Origin: an uncultured Acidobacteriota bacterium
GTDB lineage: Bacteria > Acidobacteriota > Terriglobia > Bryobacterales > Bryobacteraceae
Assembly (NCBI GenBank): GCA_902826685.1
Contig: CADEFT010000014.1
Span: 62,001-126,000 of the forward strand
DNA length: 64,000 bases
Reading direction: 5' to 3'
Positions within the stretch are counted from its first letter, which is position 1. The number at the start of each line of letters is the position of its first letter. The notes below the pieces were generated by a model, which saw only the letters and a list, made by a program, of their open reading frames with translations, did no database searches and was not told where the DNA came from. This document shows, one piece after another, positions 17,508 through 25,811 of the stretch. Made by a program: the position numbers and the translations under genes.

Positions 17508-18705
17508 GAGCGTTATCCGCGAAATGACGCGGCTGGCGATCGGCCACCAGGCCGTCAACCTCGCCCAAGGCTATCCCGATTTCGCCGCGCCCGACGTTCT
17601 GAAGGAAGCCGCGCACCGGGCGATTCGCGAGGAGTTCAATCAATACAGCGTGACCTGGGGTGCGCGTCCGTTCCGGCAGGCGATCGCCGATCACTACCGG
17701 CGGCGTCACTCGATCGATCTTGATCCGGATCGCGAAATCACGGTGTGCTGCGGATCGACCGAAGGGATGATTGCCACGTTACTGGCTGTCACCAACCCCG
17801 GTGACGAGATCATCGTGTTTGAGCCCTACTACGAAAATTACGCGCCCGACATGGATCTTTGCTCCGCCACGCGCCGCATCGTTTCCCTGCGTCCGCCGGA
17901 TTGGCGATTCGATCCCGCCGAGCTGCGCAAAGCGTTCAACAAACGCACCAAGGCGATCATCGTTACCACGCCCAACAATCCCACCGGCAAGGTGTTCACG
18001 TTAGAGGAGCTCGAAGGGATCGCCGCACTGTGTCAGGAGTTCGATGCGCTATTGATCACCGATGAAATTTACGAGCACATTCTGTTTGACGGTGCGCGCC
18101 ATCATCCTTCGCTTGCGCTGGCCGGCATGCGCGATCGCGCCGTGTTGATCAACAGTATGAGCAAGACCTACTCGGTGACGGGATGGCGGGTGGGCTGGGT
18201 GCTGGCGGCGCCCGATCTCACCGATTCGATACGGAAAGTTCATGATTTTCTCACCGTGCATGCGCCGCATCCATTTCAGATTGCGGGCATCACGGCGCTG
18301 GCGCTTCCGGAAAGCTACTATGGCGAGCTGGCGGAGGCGTATCGCAAGCGGCGCGACCACATGATCGATGTATTGCGCGGAGCGGGGTTCCGCTGCGAGC
18401 CGCCGGCGGGGGCCTATTACGTGATGGCGGACATCTCCCAATTCGGCTTTGCCGACGACACGCAGTTTGCCTTACAGATGTTGCGAGGGGCTGGCGTCGC
18501 TGGTGTTCCGGGGTCCAGTTTCTTTACCAATCGCGCTTTGGGAAATCAACTTATTCGCTTCTGTTTTTGTAAGAAGTATGAGACTCTTGAGGAGGCGCGA
18601 AGCCGGTTGCAACGGACTTCGTGGCTGGAGGCCCCCCATGGCTCAACGCTTTTACCTCCTTCCGGACGCTCTCGTCCAAACCAGCGGCGTAGGTCCCGTA
18701 ACTGA
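17368..18705 (+). CDS. Class I/II PLP-dependent aminotransferase (kynurenine/methionine aminotransferase-like)
   Basis: 445 residues as drawn. Fold-type I features: NLAQGYPDFAAPDVLKEA, FEPYYENYAPD, VTTPNNPTGKVFTLEEL, ITDEIYEHILFDG, the PLP-binding Lys in INSMSKTYSVTGWRVGW (Lys266 by this start) and the conserved Arg in NQLIRFCFCKK. The closest known functional group is the KYAT/YbdL type, transaminating methionine, glutamine or aromatic amino acids. The first about 40 residues are Pro/Arg-rich and lie inside the transglycosylase gene, so the true start may be later; homologous sequence begins near GFTESVIREM. The last about 22 residues also overlap the next gene. Confidence 0.85.
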   Translation: MSQPRRQPRKPPSRPSPSQSQPPKLPPENPAPPRARFRSARTSGFTESVIREMTRLAIGHQAVNLAQGYPDFAAPDVLKEAAHRAIREEFNQYSVTWGARPFRQAIADHYRRRHSIDLDPDREITVCCGSTEGMIATLLAVTNPGDEIIVFEPYYENYAPDMDLCSATRRIVSLRPPDWRFDPAELRKAFNKRTKAIIVTTPNNPTGKVFTLEELEGIAALCQEFDALLITDEIYEHILFDGARHHPSLALAGMRDRAVLINSMSKTYSVTGWRVGWVLAAPDLTDSIRKVHDFLTVHAPHPFQIAGITALALPESYYGELAEAYRKRRDHMIDVLRGAGFRCEPPAGAYYVMADISQFGFADDTQFALQMLRGAGVAGVPGSSFFTNRALGNQLIRFCFCKKYETLEEARSRLQRTSWLEAPHGSTLLPPSGRSRPNQRRRSRN

Positions 18706-19021
18706 TTTGAGAGACTGCGCCGGCAAAGAACTACAATTCACCATCGACATCAACCGCGTGCAGGAACGGGAAAGCCTGGACCTTGAGGTCTGGGGCTCGC
18801 CCAACGGTGCCGATTGGGGATCGCGGCCGCTTCTCCGAATCCCGCGTAAATATCACTGTGGCGCGAGCCTATGCCGGCTCGATTTATCCGGTTACCCGGC
18901 GGTGCGTTTCCTTCGGGTGGAGTATCGGCTCAACGCCGAGCCCGGCAATCTGTATCCATTCGTTAAGATCTCGATTAGCGGCGAAGAAGCCGCCGAACGG
19001 GCGCTGGTGGCGGCGCACTAA
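18638..19021 (+). CDS. Conserved small protein of unknown function
   Basis: 127 residues from ATG 18638, with TGGAGG six bases upstream. The sequence is soluble and beta-rich (LQFTIDINRVQERESLDLEVWG, too diverged to assign; later PAVRFLRVEYRLNAEPG). The pattern resembles a small beta-sandwich, but no family is recognised with confidence. It starts inside the 3' end of the aminotransferase gene (68-base overlap), implying translational coupling, and ends 53 bases before zwf. Confidence 0.6.
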   Translation: MAQRFYLLPDALVQTSGVGPVTDLRDCAGKELQFTIDINRVQERESLDLEVWGSPNGADWGSRPLLRIPRKYHCGASLCRLDLSGYPAVRFLRVEYRLNAEPGNLYPFVKISISGEEAAERALVAAH

Positions 19022-19074
19022 TTCACTCCCCGTTTCGGCCATCGTTTCCGGCAACGCGTGTTATGGTGGGAGCG

Positions 19075-20607
19075 ATGGCCGAAGCCTCAAACCCCTTTCA
19101 CGACGCCTTGCGATTTGAGCGCCGTGTACCGCCATGCGCCATCGTCATCTTTGGAGCCAATGGCGATCTCACCAAACGGAAGCTGATTCCGGCCCTCTAC
19201 CGGTTGGCGTATGAGCGCCGCATGCCGTCCGGATATGTAATTTACGGCAACTCGCGCACCGAAATGCCGGACGACGTTTATCGCGCGAAAATGAAAGAAT
19301 CGGTCAAGCAATTTCTCGAAGACAGTCCCTTCGACGAAGAGTTGTGGAGCCAGTTCGCGCAGTCGCTTTACTACGTAGCGGGCGACGTGCAGGACACCGC
19401 TTTCTATTCGAAGCTGGCCGGCAGGCTGAAAGAGCATGACCAGAAGACGGCCGGCAACATGCTGTTCTATCTCTCCACGCAGCCGAGCCACTATGAGCCG
19501 ATCGTCGGTGGGCTGGGCGCGGCTGGATTGAACCAGGGGCCGGGCTGGCGGCGCGTGGTGGTGGAGAAGCCGTTCGGCATCGACATGGCTACGGCCAAGG
19601 CGTTGAACCGGCGTTTGCAGGCGGTGTTTCCCGAATCGGCCATTTATCGCATCGATCACTACCTGGGCAAGGAAACCGTGCAGAACGTGTTGGCGGTGCG
19701 CTTTGCCAACGGCATCTTCGAACCGCTATGGAACCGGCGGTACGTGAACAACGTGCAGATCACGGCGGCCGAATCGATCGGCGTGGAAGGCCGCGGCGCG
19801 TATTACCAGGAAAGCGGCGCGCTGCGCGACATGATTCAGAATCACCTGCTGCAGGTCATGGCCACCATCGCCATGGAGCCTTCGGCCGCCTTCGAGCCCA
19901 ACGCCGTCCGCGATGAGCGTGCCAAGCTGCTACGTTCCATTCGCATTCTGAAGGAAGAAGAGATCGCCACGCATGCCGTTCCCGGCCAGTATGGACCGGG
20001 CAGTATGGGCGGTAAGCCGATCCCTGGATTCCGCCAGGAGCCGGGTGTGAATCCGGAGGCGCAGACCGATACCTACGTCGCGGCGACATTCTTCATCGAC
20101 AACTGGCGATGGGCGGGCGTGCCGTTCTACATCCGCACCGGCAAGCGTCTGCCCAAGCGCGTCACCGATATCGCGATCCAATTCAACGCCGCGCCGCTTT
20201 CGCTTTTCGAACGCGACAACATGGGTGGCAATCAGCATCTGGCGCGGCCCAATCTGTTGATTATCCGCGTGCAGCCGGAAGAGGGAATCTCGCTGCGGTT
20301 TTTATCGAAGAATCCTGGCGGGGGAATGAAGCTGCGTCCGGTGTCGATGGACTTCAACTATGGGTCGAGTTTCGGCGTACGTACTCCGACGGCTTACGAA
20401 ACTCTTCTGGTGGACGCGCTGGCGGGCGACGCGACGCTCTACACGCGCCAGGACATGGTGGAGGCGAGTTGGGCCGTTGTGCAGCCGATTCTCGACTATT
20501 GGAACTCACACAAATTCGAGTTTCCGAACTACGAAGCGGGCACGTGGGGGCCGAGGCAATCGGATGAGATGCTGGACCGGCGCGGCCATCTGTGGAGGGT
20601 GCCATGA
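19075..20607 (+). CDS. zwf: Glucose-6-phosphate 1-dehydrogenase
   Basis: About 510 residues, the normal length. The N-terminal Rossmann signature IFGANGDLTKRKLIPALYRL binds NADP; the active site RIDHYLGKETVQN (about 192-204) holds the catalytic His and the G6P-binding Lys; VPFYIRTGKRLPKRV is also conserved. It oxidises glucose-6-phosphate to 6-phosphogluconolactone, the first step of the oxidative pentose-phosphate path. ATG 19075 (MAEASNPF) is preferred; an in-frame ATG at 19063 is possible. TATGGT at 19062-19067 would place a transcript start close to 19075. It is coupled by ATGA to opcA and followed by pgl. Confidence 0.95.
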   Translation: MAEASNPFHDALRFERRVPPCAIVIFGANGDLTKRKLIPALYRLAYERRMPSGYVIYGNSRTEMPDDVYRAKMKESVKQFLEDSPFDEELWSQFAQSLYYVAGDVQDTAFYSKLAGRLKEHDQKTAGNMLFYLSTQPSHYEPIVGGLGAAGLNQGPGWRRVVVEKPFGIDMATAKALNRRLQAVFPESAIYRIDHYLGKETVQNVLAVRFANGIFEPLWNRRYVNNVQITAAESIGVEGRGAYYQESGALRDMIQNHLLQVMATIAMEPSAAFEPNAVRDERAKLLRSIRILKEEEIATHAVPGQYGPGSMGGKPIPGFRQEPGVNPEAQTDTYVAATFFIDNWRWAGVPFYIRTGKRLPKRVTDIAIQFNAAPLSLFERDNMGGNQHLARPNLLIIRVQPEEGISLRFLSKNPGGGMKLRPVSMDFNYGSSFGVRTPTAYETLLVDALAGDATLYTRQDMVEASWAVVQPILDYWNSHKFEFPNYEAGTWGPRQSDEMLDRRGHLWRVP

Positions 20608-21524
20608 GCGCCGCCGTCTCCCCGGAAGGGATTCTCAAGGAGCTTTCGCAGCTTTGGGTTTCGCTCGGGAAAGAGGACGATGCGGGGGTGCTGCGCGCCT
20701 GTGCGATGACGCTCATCATGGCCGCCGATGAGAGCGAGGATTCCGCCATCGCGGGAGAGATGCTGGCCGAGCTGATCCACGAGCATCCGAGCCGGGCGAT
20801 TGTGCTGCGTGTGCGCTCCGGTGAGGGAGCGGCGCTGGAATCGCGCGTGTTGGCGCAATGCTGGATGCCGTTTGGCAAGCGCCAGCAGATCTGCTGCGAA
20901 CAGGTGGAGATCACGTCGTCGGAAACCAGCCTGGCCGAAGTGCGGCGTGTGCTGATGGCGCTGCTGGCGCCCGATCTGCCCGTGCTGCTGGTGTGCCGCA
21001 GCCTGCGCCTGTTCCTGCTCGAAGCGTTCCGCCCGCTGATTGCGGCGGCGGGCAAGGTGATCGCCGATTCGCGCGGCGCGGCGGATCCGGTCATGGTTCT
21101 GGCGGCGATCGCGAGTCATCGCGGCGAGGGCCGTAACGTACAGGACCTGGCTTGGACGCGGTTGACCGGCATCCGGCAGGAGATCGCCGCGCATTTCGAC
21201 CGGCCCGAGGAGGCGGCGCGGCTGAGTTCGGTGCGGCGCGTCGAGATTACACATGCCACCGGTCCCGTTCCCGCCGAGGCGCTCTATCTGGCGGCGTGGC
21301 TGCGCCATGCGGCCGGTCCCCAGGTGGTGCCGTCGTTTGCCGCGGCCGAGGGCCCGCCAGTCTCACAGGTGGCGTTCCTTGGCGATGGCGTCGAGATCCG
21401 GATTCCCTTCGCCGCCGCCATCGCGGCGCCGCGCGATTGTGAATTGTTGCATGAGGAACTGGGTCTCGCGGCCCCCGATTCGATTTATGACCGGGTACTG
21501 GCCGGTGCGCTGAGCCTGGCCTGA
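20604..21524 (+). CDS. opcA: Glucose-6-phosphate dehydrogenase assembly protein OpcA-like
   Basis: About 306 residues, overlapping the zwf stop by ATGA. Its sequence (ACAMTLIMAADESEDSAIAG, then HPSRAIVLRV, LPVLLVCRSLRLF and WTRLTGIRQEIAAHF) matches the OpcA family, which allosterically activates or assembles G6PDH in cyanobacteria and actinobacteria. There is no catalytic motif. Its place between zwf and pgl is the classical arrangement and supports the assignment. Cytosolic. Confidence 0.88.
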   Translation: MSAAVSPEGILKELSQLWVSLGKEDDAGVLRACAMTLIMAADESEDSAIAGEMLAELIHEHPSRAIVLRVRSGEGAALESRVLAQCWMPFGKRQQICCEQVEITSSETSLAEVRRVLMALLAPDLPVLLVCRSLRLFLLEAFRPLIAAAGKVIADSRGAADPVMVLAAIASHRGEGRNVQDLAWTRLTGIRQEIAAHFDRPEEAARLSSVRRVEITHATGPVPAEALYLAAWLRHAAGPQVVPSFAAAEGPPVSQVAFLGDGVEIRIPFAAAIAAPRDCELLHEELGLAAPDSIYDRVLAGALSLA

Positions 21525-21532
21525 AGAGGCGT

Positions 21533-22267
21533 ATGAGCGCTCATTGGTTCACTTACGAAACGGCCGATCTGGCCGCCGAAGCTTGCGCGCGGCAGATTCT
21601 GCTGCGCCTGGAGGAAGCGCTTTCCGGCCATTCGATGGCGACGCTGGCGGTGTCTGGCGGTTCGACGCCGAAGCTCATGTTCGGACACCTGGCGCGGCAC
21701 CGGTTCGAATGGGATCGCGTGCATCTGTTCTGGGTGGATGAGCGCATGGTGCCGCCTGCCAGCGGCGAAAGCAACTACCGCCTGGCGGAGGAGACGTTTC
21801 TGAAGCCCGCGCATTTTCCGCATCGCAACGTTCATCGCATTCATGGCGAGATGCGTCCCGACGCGGCCGCCGAGCATTACACCCGCGAGATCGAACGGGT
21901 CTTCGATCTGGAGGAAGGCCAGGTGCCGCGCTTCGATGTGGTGCACCTGGGTATGGGGGCCGACGGCCATACGGCGAGTCTGTTCCCGGGCGAGCCGCTG
22001 ATTGAAAGCAAGGAAGGCATCGTCTCGGCGGTGCTGGTGGAAAAATTGGCGAAGTGGCGCGTGACGTTGCTGCCGGCGGTGTTGCTGAAAGCGAGCCACG
22101 TGGTGATGCTGGTGGCGGGCGCCGACAAGGCGGATCCGCTCAAGCAGGTCACCGAAGGCGCCTACGAGCCGTTGCGCTACCCGGCGCAGATCATCCCGCA
22201 CCATGCGCGCCACGTGACTTGGTTTGTGGATAAGCCTGCCGCGATGATGACGTCGGTCCTGACGTAG
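21533..22267 (+). CDS. pgl: 6-phosphogluconolactonase
   Basis: 244 residues, of DevB/Pgl type. Motifs: LAVSGGSTPKLMFGHLA (phosphate-binding loop), HLFWVDERMVPP, ESNYRLAEETFL and HLGMGADGHTASLFPG with the catalytic His. It hydrolyses 6-phosphogluconolactone, the second step after Zwf. AAGAGG lies a few bases before ATG 21533. Third gene of the zwf-opcA-pgl unit; its stop is followed directly by a tandem-repeat array rather than another gene. Confidence 0.94.
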   Translation: MSAHWFTYETADLAAEACARQILLRLEEALSGHSMATLAVSGGSTPKLMFGHLARHRFEWDRVHLFWVDERMVPPASGESNYRLAEETFLKPAHFPHRNVHRIHGEMRPDAAAEHYTREIERVFDLEEGQVPRFDVVHLGMGADGHTASLFPGEPLIESKEGIVSAVLVEKLAKWRVTLLPAVLLKASHVVMLVAGADKADPLKQVTEGAYEPLRYPAQIIPHHARHVTWFVDKPAAMMTSVLT

Positions 22268-22271
22268 GGGT

Positions 22272-22824
22272 GTGATTGGAGCGGCACGGGCGGCGCGCAA
22301 GGAGTCAGATGGAGGCGGGCTGGTGCCGACGTGGTCCGTCCTGTCGTAGGGCCGTCATCGCATGCAGCGTGCAAGGCCTCAGATGGCCGTGGCGTTGGTG
22401 ACGACGTGGTTAGTCCTGCCGAGAGCCGTCATCGGATCGGCACGCGGCGCGCAAGACGTCAAATGGCCGTGGCGTAGTGCGGACGTGGTCCGCCTGTCGA
22501 GGGACCGTGATCGGATCGGCACGGGCGGCGCGCAAGGCGTCAGATGGCTGTGGCGATGGACGACGTGGTCCGCCTGTCGAGGGACCGTGATCGGATCGGC
22601 ACGGGCGGCGCGCAAGGCGTCTGATGGCTGTGGCGATGTGCCGACGTGGTCCGTCCGGTGGGCCGTCATTGGATCGGTACGCGGCGGCGCGTAGGGCGTC
22701 AGATCGCCTTGGCGTAGTGATGAAGTGGTCCGTCCGGTCGAGGGCCGTCATTGGATCGGTACGCGGCGGCGCGCAAGGCGGACGTGGCCTGTGGTGATGA
22801 CGCGATCAGTCCTGTCGTAGCGCG
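22272..22824. repeat. Tandem array, seven degenerate about 79-bp units derived from the 3' end of the ABC permease gene
   Basis: Units begin at 22272, 22354, 22428, 22507, 22587, 22665 and 22747 (spacing 82, 74, 79, 80, 78, 82, 78). An eighth, related start at 22825 is inside the permease coding sequence. Each unit starts like GTGATCGGATCGGCACGGG, followed by a GGCGCGCAAGG-type stretch and ends in GACGTGGTCCG-type sequence. Read on the minus strand each unit encodes a version of ALRAARADPMTAL, the permease C-terminus, so the array is an expansion of the gene tail past its own stop codon. Units 4 and 5 are almost identical. No gene is seen in this 538-base gap. Confidence 0.85.
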
Positions 22825-25430
22825 GTCATGGGATCCGCACGGGCAGCGCGCAAGGCGGGCACCAGGCATGCCGCCATCGCGACGAGCAGAAAGATCGCCG
22901 CCACGCTGCCGAGCGTCATCGGGTCGGCCGCCTTGGTTTGGAACAACAGGGATTCGATCGTTGTGCCGAGCCCGATGGAGCCCGAAAGTCCCACGGCGAG
23001 GCCCAGCACGACGGGAATCGCACCGGCCGTCAGCACCAGCCGGATGAGATCGCCGGGCGTCGCTCCCATGGCGGCGCGTATGCCCATTTCCTGAGCGCGG
23101 CGCGCGGTGACGAACGACAATACGCCGTAGATGCCGGCGCAGGCCAGAAGCAGTGCCAGCACGGCGAAGCCCGCCAGCAGCGAGACGGTCATGCGGCGGC
23201 CCACCATCGACTGTTCCTTCCATTGTTCGACGGCCATGGGATTGTCGAATACCTGGTCTTTGTTCACTCGCCACAGCGCCTGCTGCACGCTCTTGATGAG
23301 GGCGCCGGGTTCGCCCTGTCCGCGCACCACCAGTCCCAGACCCACCACGGGATTCTGCGCGAAGCTGGCGTAGGCGCCGATATCGTTGGGGGACTCAAGG
23401 CCGCGCCCTTTCTCATCGGCCACCACGCCCACAATCTCCCACGCCGACTTCGGCCCAAGGCCGCGGCGGGTGGGCAGGATCCTCTCGACCAGGATGCGTT
23501 TGCCGACCACGCTCTGGTTGGGGTAATAGAGGCGGACGAACGATTCGTTCACCACCGTCACAAGCGGAGAGCCGGCCTTGTCGGTTTCATCGAGAAGGCG
23601 TCCCTCGACGACTTTCAACCCAAGTACGCGCAGATAGTCCGGCGTGGCGATCTTAAATCCAGTGAAACGGGTTTCATCGGGTTTTTCGGGCAGCCACATT
23701 GGCATTCCATCGCCCCAGCCGCGCAGCGGGATGGCGCTGGCAACGGCGGCGCCGGTTACTCCGGGCAGACTCCGGATCTCACCCACCGCCCGGTCGATGT
23801 ATTGCCTCAGCCGATCCGCATCGGGGTCGCCGTCCTGCACGATCGGGAGATAGCCGGCAACCAGCCCTTCGGAAGAGAAACCGGTGTCCACGTTCAGAAC
23901 GTTGGCGAAGCTGCGGATGAGGAGGCCCGCTCCCACCAGCAGCATGAAGGCGGCCGCCACTTGCACGGATACGAAAGCGTGGCGCGCCAGCAATTTTCCT
24001 TTGCCGGCGGAACTGCCGCGCCCACCCTCGCGCAGGGCATCGGCGGCCACTCCGCGGGATGCCTGAAGAGCGGGCATCAATCCGAAGGCGAGGCTGGTCG
24101 CCACGGCCGCGGCGGCAAGGAAAGCGAGCACGCGATAGTCGATGGCGACGTGCGCCTCGGCGGGCAGAAAGAACGGCGGCATCAGTTGTTGGATCCAGCG
24201 CAGCAGACCGTAGCCCAGCAGCAGCCCGGCCGAGGCGCCCAGCGAGGCGATGAGAAGGCTTTCGATGAGCAACATACGGGCGATGCGAGCCGGTCCGGCG
24301 CCGAGGGCGAGCCGCAGCGCCATCTCGCGCGATCGCAGCGTGCCGCGCGCCATCAGCAGATTGGCCAGATTGACGCAGCCGATCAAAAGCACCGCCGCCA
24401 CCGCCCACATCAGCACCTTCAGTTGGAGCCGGATCTGCGGGCCGTTCACGCGATCCATATAGTTGTCGACGATCGCGCTCCAACCCTTTTTGGCCGCCGG
24501 ATACTGCCGCGCGATTTCTTCGGCGATGCTGCTCATTTCGGTTTGTGCCTGCTCGCGCGAAACGCCGCGGGCGAGCCTCGCCATCGCGCCGTAGGTGTGA
24601 TAATCGCGCGGCACCTGGGCGGGAAATACGAGCGGCACCCAGATGTCGTTTGAGCGCCGGTCGAACTCGCTTGAGCCGGGTAGCACGCCAATGACGGTGT
24701 GCGGCATGCCATCGAGGCGGATTTCGCGGCCGACGATGCCCGGATCGCTCCCGAACGAGGCGGTCCAGACACGGTGCGTCAGAATCACCACCTTGCCCTT
24801 ACCCAACTGATCCTCATCGCGGGTGAAGGTGCGGCCCAGGGCAGGCTTGACTCCGAACACGTCGAAGTAAGGCGCCGAAACATGACCGGAGCGCAGCGAC
24901 CGTACTTCGCCGCCGCCGCTGTAGCTCATCGATCCGAAGCTGAAGGCGGCCATCGCCTCGAACGATTTGCTTTGGCGCACCCAATCCAAGTAGTTGGCCG
25001 GCGCGATGCCGTTGCGCCCACCGCGTGGATTCTTCTCCCACAACTGCACGATCCGCTCGGGCTCGGGATAGCTGGCGGATTTGAGAAGCACTCCATCGAC
25101 GAGGCTGAAGATGGCGGCGTTGGCGCCAAGGGCTAACGCGATCGTCAGCACGGCGAAGAAGGTGAATCCCGGACTTTTGGCGAGCAGCCGCGCCGCGAAG
25201 CGCACGTCCCGCCAGATGCTTTCCAGAAACGCTCCCATGCGCGCCTCCCTGCTGAGTTGTTTGACTTGTTCGGAACCGCCGGAGGATAGCCGGACGGCAC
25301 GCTCGGCCTGCTCGCGCGTGAGGCCACGCGCCATGGCCCGTTCCACCTGGACCTCGTAGTAGGAGCGCACCTCTTCGTCGAGTTCGGCCTCGGCGCGGCG
25401 TGGTCTCAGGATGCGGTCGAAGCGGCTCAT
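22806..25430 (-). CDS. ADOP-family (acidobacterial duplicated orphan) ABC transporter permease, MacB/FtsX-like
   Basis: About 874 residues from ATG 25430, which overlaps the padR stop by ATGA. The N-terminal cytosolic segment (LDEEVRSYYEVQVERAMARG) is the ADOP signature. It is followed by a MacB-type periplasmic core and two FtsX-like permease halves: first TM FAVLTIALALGANAAIFSLV, mid-protein LLIGCVNLANLLMARG, last TMs MTLGSVAAIFLLVAMAACLV. Such permeases lack a cognate ATPase gene next door and are probably part of MacB-like efflux or lipoprotein-handling systems. The usual C-terminal ALRAARADPMTALRQD is present, and copies of it make up the repeat array downstream. Expression is probably controlled by the coupled PadR repressor. 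Confidence 0.9.
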   Translation of the reverse strand: MSRFDRILRPRRAEAELDEEVRSYYEVQVERAMARGLTREQAERAVRLSSGGSEQVKQLSREARMGAFLESIWRDVRFAARLLAKSPGFTFFAVLTIALALGANAAIFSLVDGVLLKSASYPEPERIVQLWEKNPRGGRNGIAPANYLDWVRQSKSFEAMAAFSFGSMSYSGGGEVRSLRSGHVSAPYFDVFGVKPALGRTFTRDEDQLGKGKVVILTHRVWTASFGSDPGIVGREIRLDGMPHTVIGVLPGSSEFDRRSNDIWVPLVFPAQVPRDYHTYGAMARLARGVSREQAQTEMSSIAEEIARQYPAAKKGWSAIVDNYMDRVNGPQIRLQLKVLMWAVAAVLLIGCVNLANLLMARGTLRSREMALRLALGAGPARIARMLLIESLLIASLGASAGLLLGYGLLRWIQQLMPPFFLPAEAHVAIDYRVLAFLAAAAVATSLAFGLMPALQASRGVAADALREGGRGSSAGKGKLLARHAFVSVQVAAAFMLLVGAGLLIRSFANVLNVDTGFSSEGLVAGYLPIVQDGDPDADRLRQYIDRAVGEIRSLPGVTGAAVASAIPLRGWGDGMPMWLPEKPDETRFTGFKIATPDYLRVLGLKVVEGRLLDETDKAGSPLVTVVNESFVRLYYPNQSVVGKRILVERILPTRRGLGPKSAWEIVGVVADEKGRGLESPNDIGAYASFAQNPVVGLGLVVRGQGEPGALIKSVQQALWRVNKDQVFDNPMAVEQWKEQSMVGRRMTVSLLAGFAVLALLLACAGIYGVLSFVTARRAQEMGIRAAMGATPGDLIRLVLTAGAIPVVLGLAVGLSGSIGLGTTIESLLFQTKAADPMTLGSVAAIFLLVAMAACLVPALRAARADPMTALRQD

Positions 25431-25747
25431 GATTCTTCGGCCAGCACCTGGTTGACGGCCGTCTGCGCTTTGGCCCACGACTTCTTTTCGCGGGCCAGTT
25501 GCAGGCGGCCCGGTTTGGTGAGGGCGTAAAATTTGGCGCGCCGGCCCGATTCGAGTTCGCTCCACTCGCCGGCGATCCAGCCCTTGTCGGAAAGCCGGTG
25601 CAGGGCGGGGAACAGCGACCCGGCGCCGACGGTGAAAACGCCGCCGGTCACCTGTTCGATGCGGTCGGCGATGCCCACGCCATGCAAGGGGCGGAGTTCG
25701 AGGGTGCGAAGAATTAACAGGTCGAGGGTGCCCTGCAGGAGTTCCAT
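25427..25747 (-). CDS. PadR-family transcriptional regulator
   Basis: About 106 residues: MELLQGTLDLLILRTLEL, then GAGSLFPALHRLSDKGWI (recognition helix and wing) and GRRAKFYALTKPGRLQL, the standard PadR winged helix of the small (PadR-s2) type. I choose ATG 25747 rather than the in-frame ATG at 25756, because the latter lies within the -10 box while 25747 falls exactly 7 bases after it, as for a leaderless mRNA. It probably represses itself and the permease gene through the palindrome at 25757-25775. The stop overlaps the permease ATG. Confidence 0.9.
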   Translation of the reverse strand: MELLQGTLDLLILRTLELRPLHGVGIADRIEQVTGGVFTVGAGSLFPALHRLSDKGWIAGEWSELESGRRAKFYALTKPGRLQLAREKKSWAKAQTAVNQVLAEES

Positions 25748-25754
25748 GGGGCAC

Positions 25755-25784
25755 ATGATATCGACGTCCGATATCGAATGTCAA
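25755..25784 (-). promoter_or_regulatory. padR-permease promoter with embedded palindromic operator
   Basis: On the minus strand, TTGACA (25784-25779) is followed by 18 bases and TATCAT (25760-25755), a near-consensus housekeeping promoter. The spacer and -10 contain a perfect inverted repeat, GATATCG-5-CGATATC (25757-25775), placed where a bound repressor would block polymerase. The ATG at 25747 begins 7 bases past the -10, so the transcript would be leaderless. The operator role is inferred from position and symmetry. Confidence 0.7.
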
Positions 25785-25811
25785 TAGCAAAGAGGATCCG
25801 CGATGCGGCTA

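Noticed and set aside
22272..22824. CRISPR-like array because of regular about 79-bp spacing
   Set aside because: The whole unit is repeated, including the parts that would be spacers, units are not exactly conserved, there are no cas genes, and the repeats match the adjacent permease gene's tail.
25431..25790. N-terminal extension of the ADOP permease through padR
   Set aside because: The extension is an Arg/Pro/His-rich reading of the padR gene in another frame; the ADOP signature begins at the ATGA-coupled start 25430.
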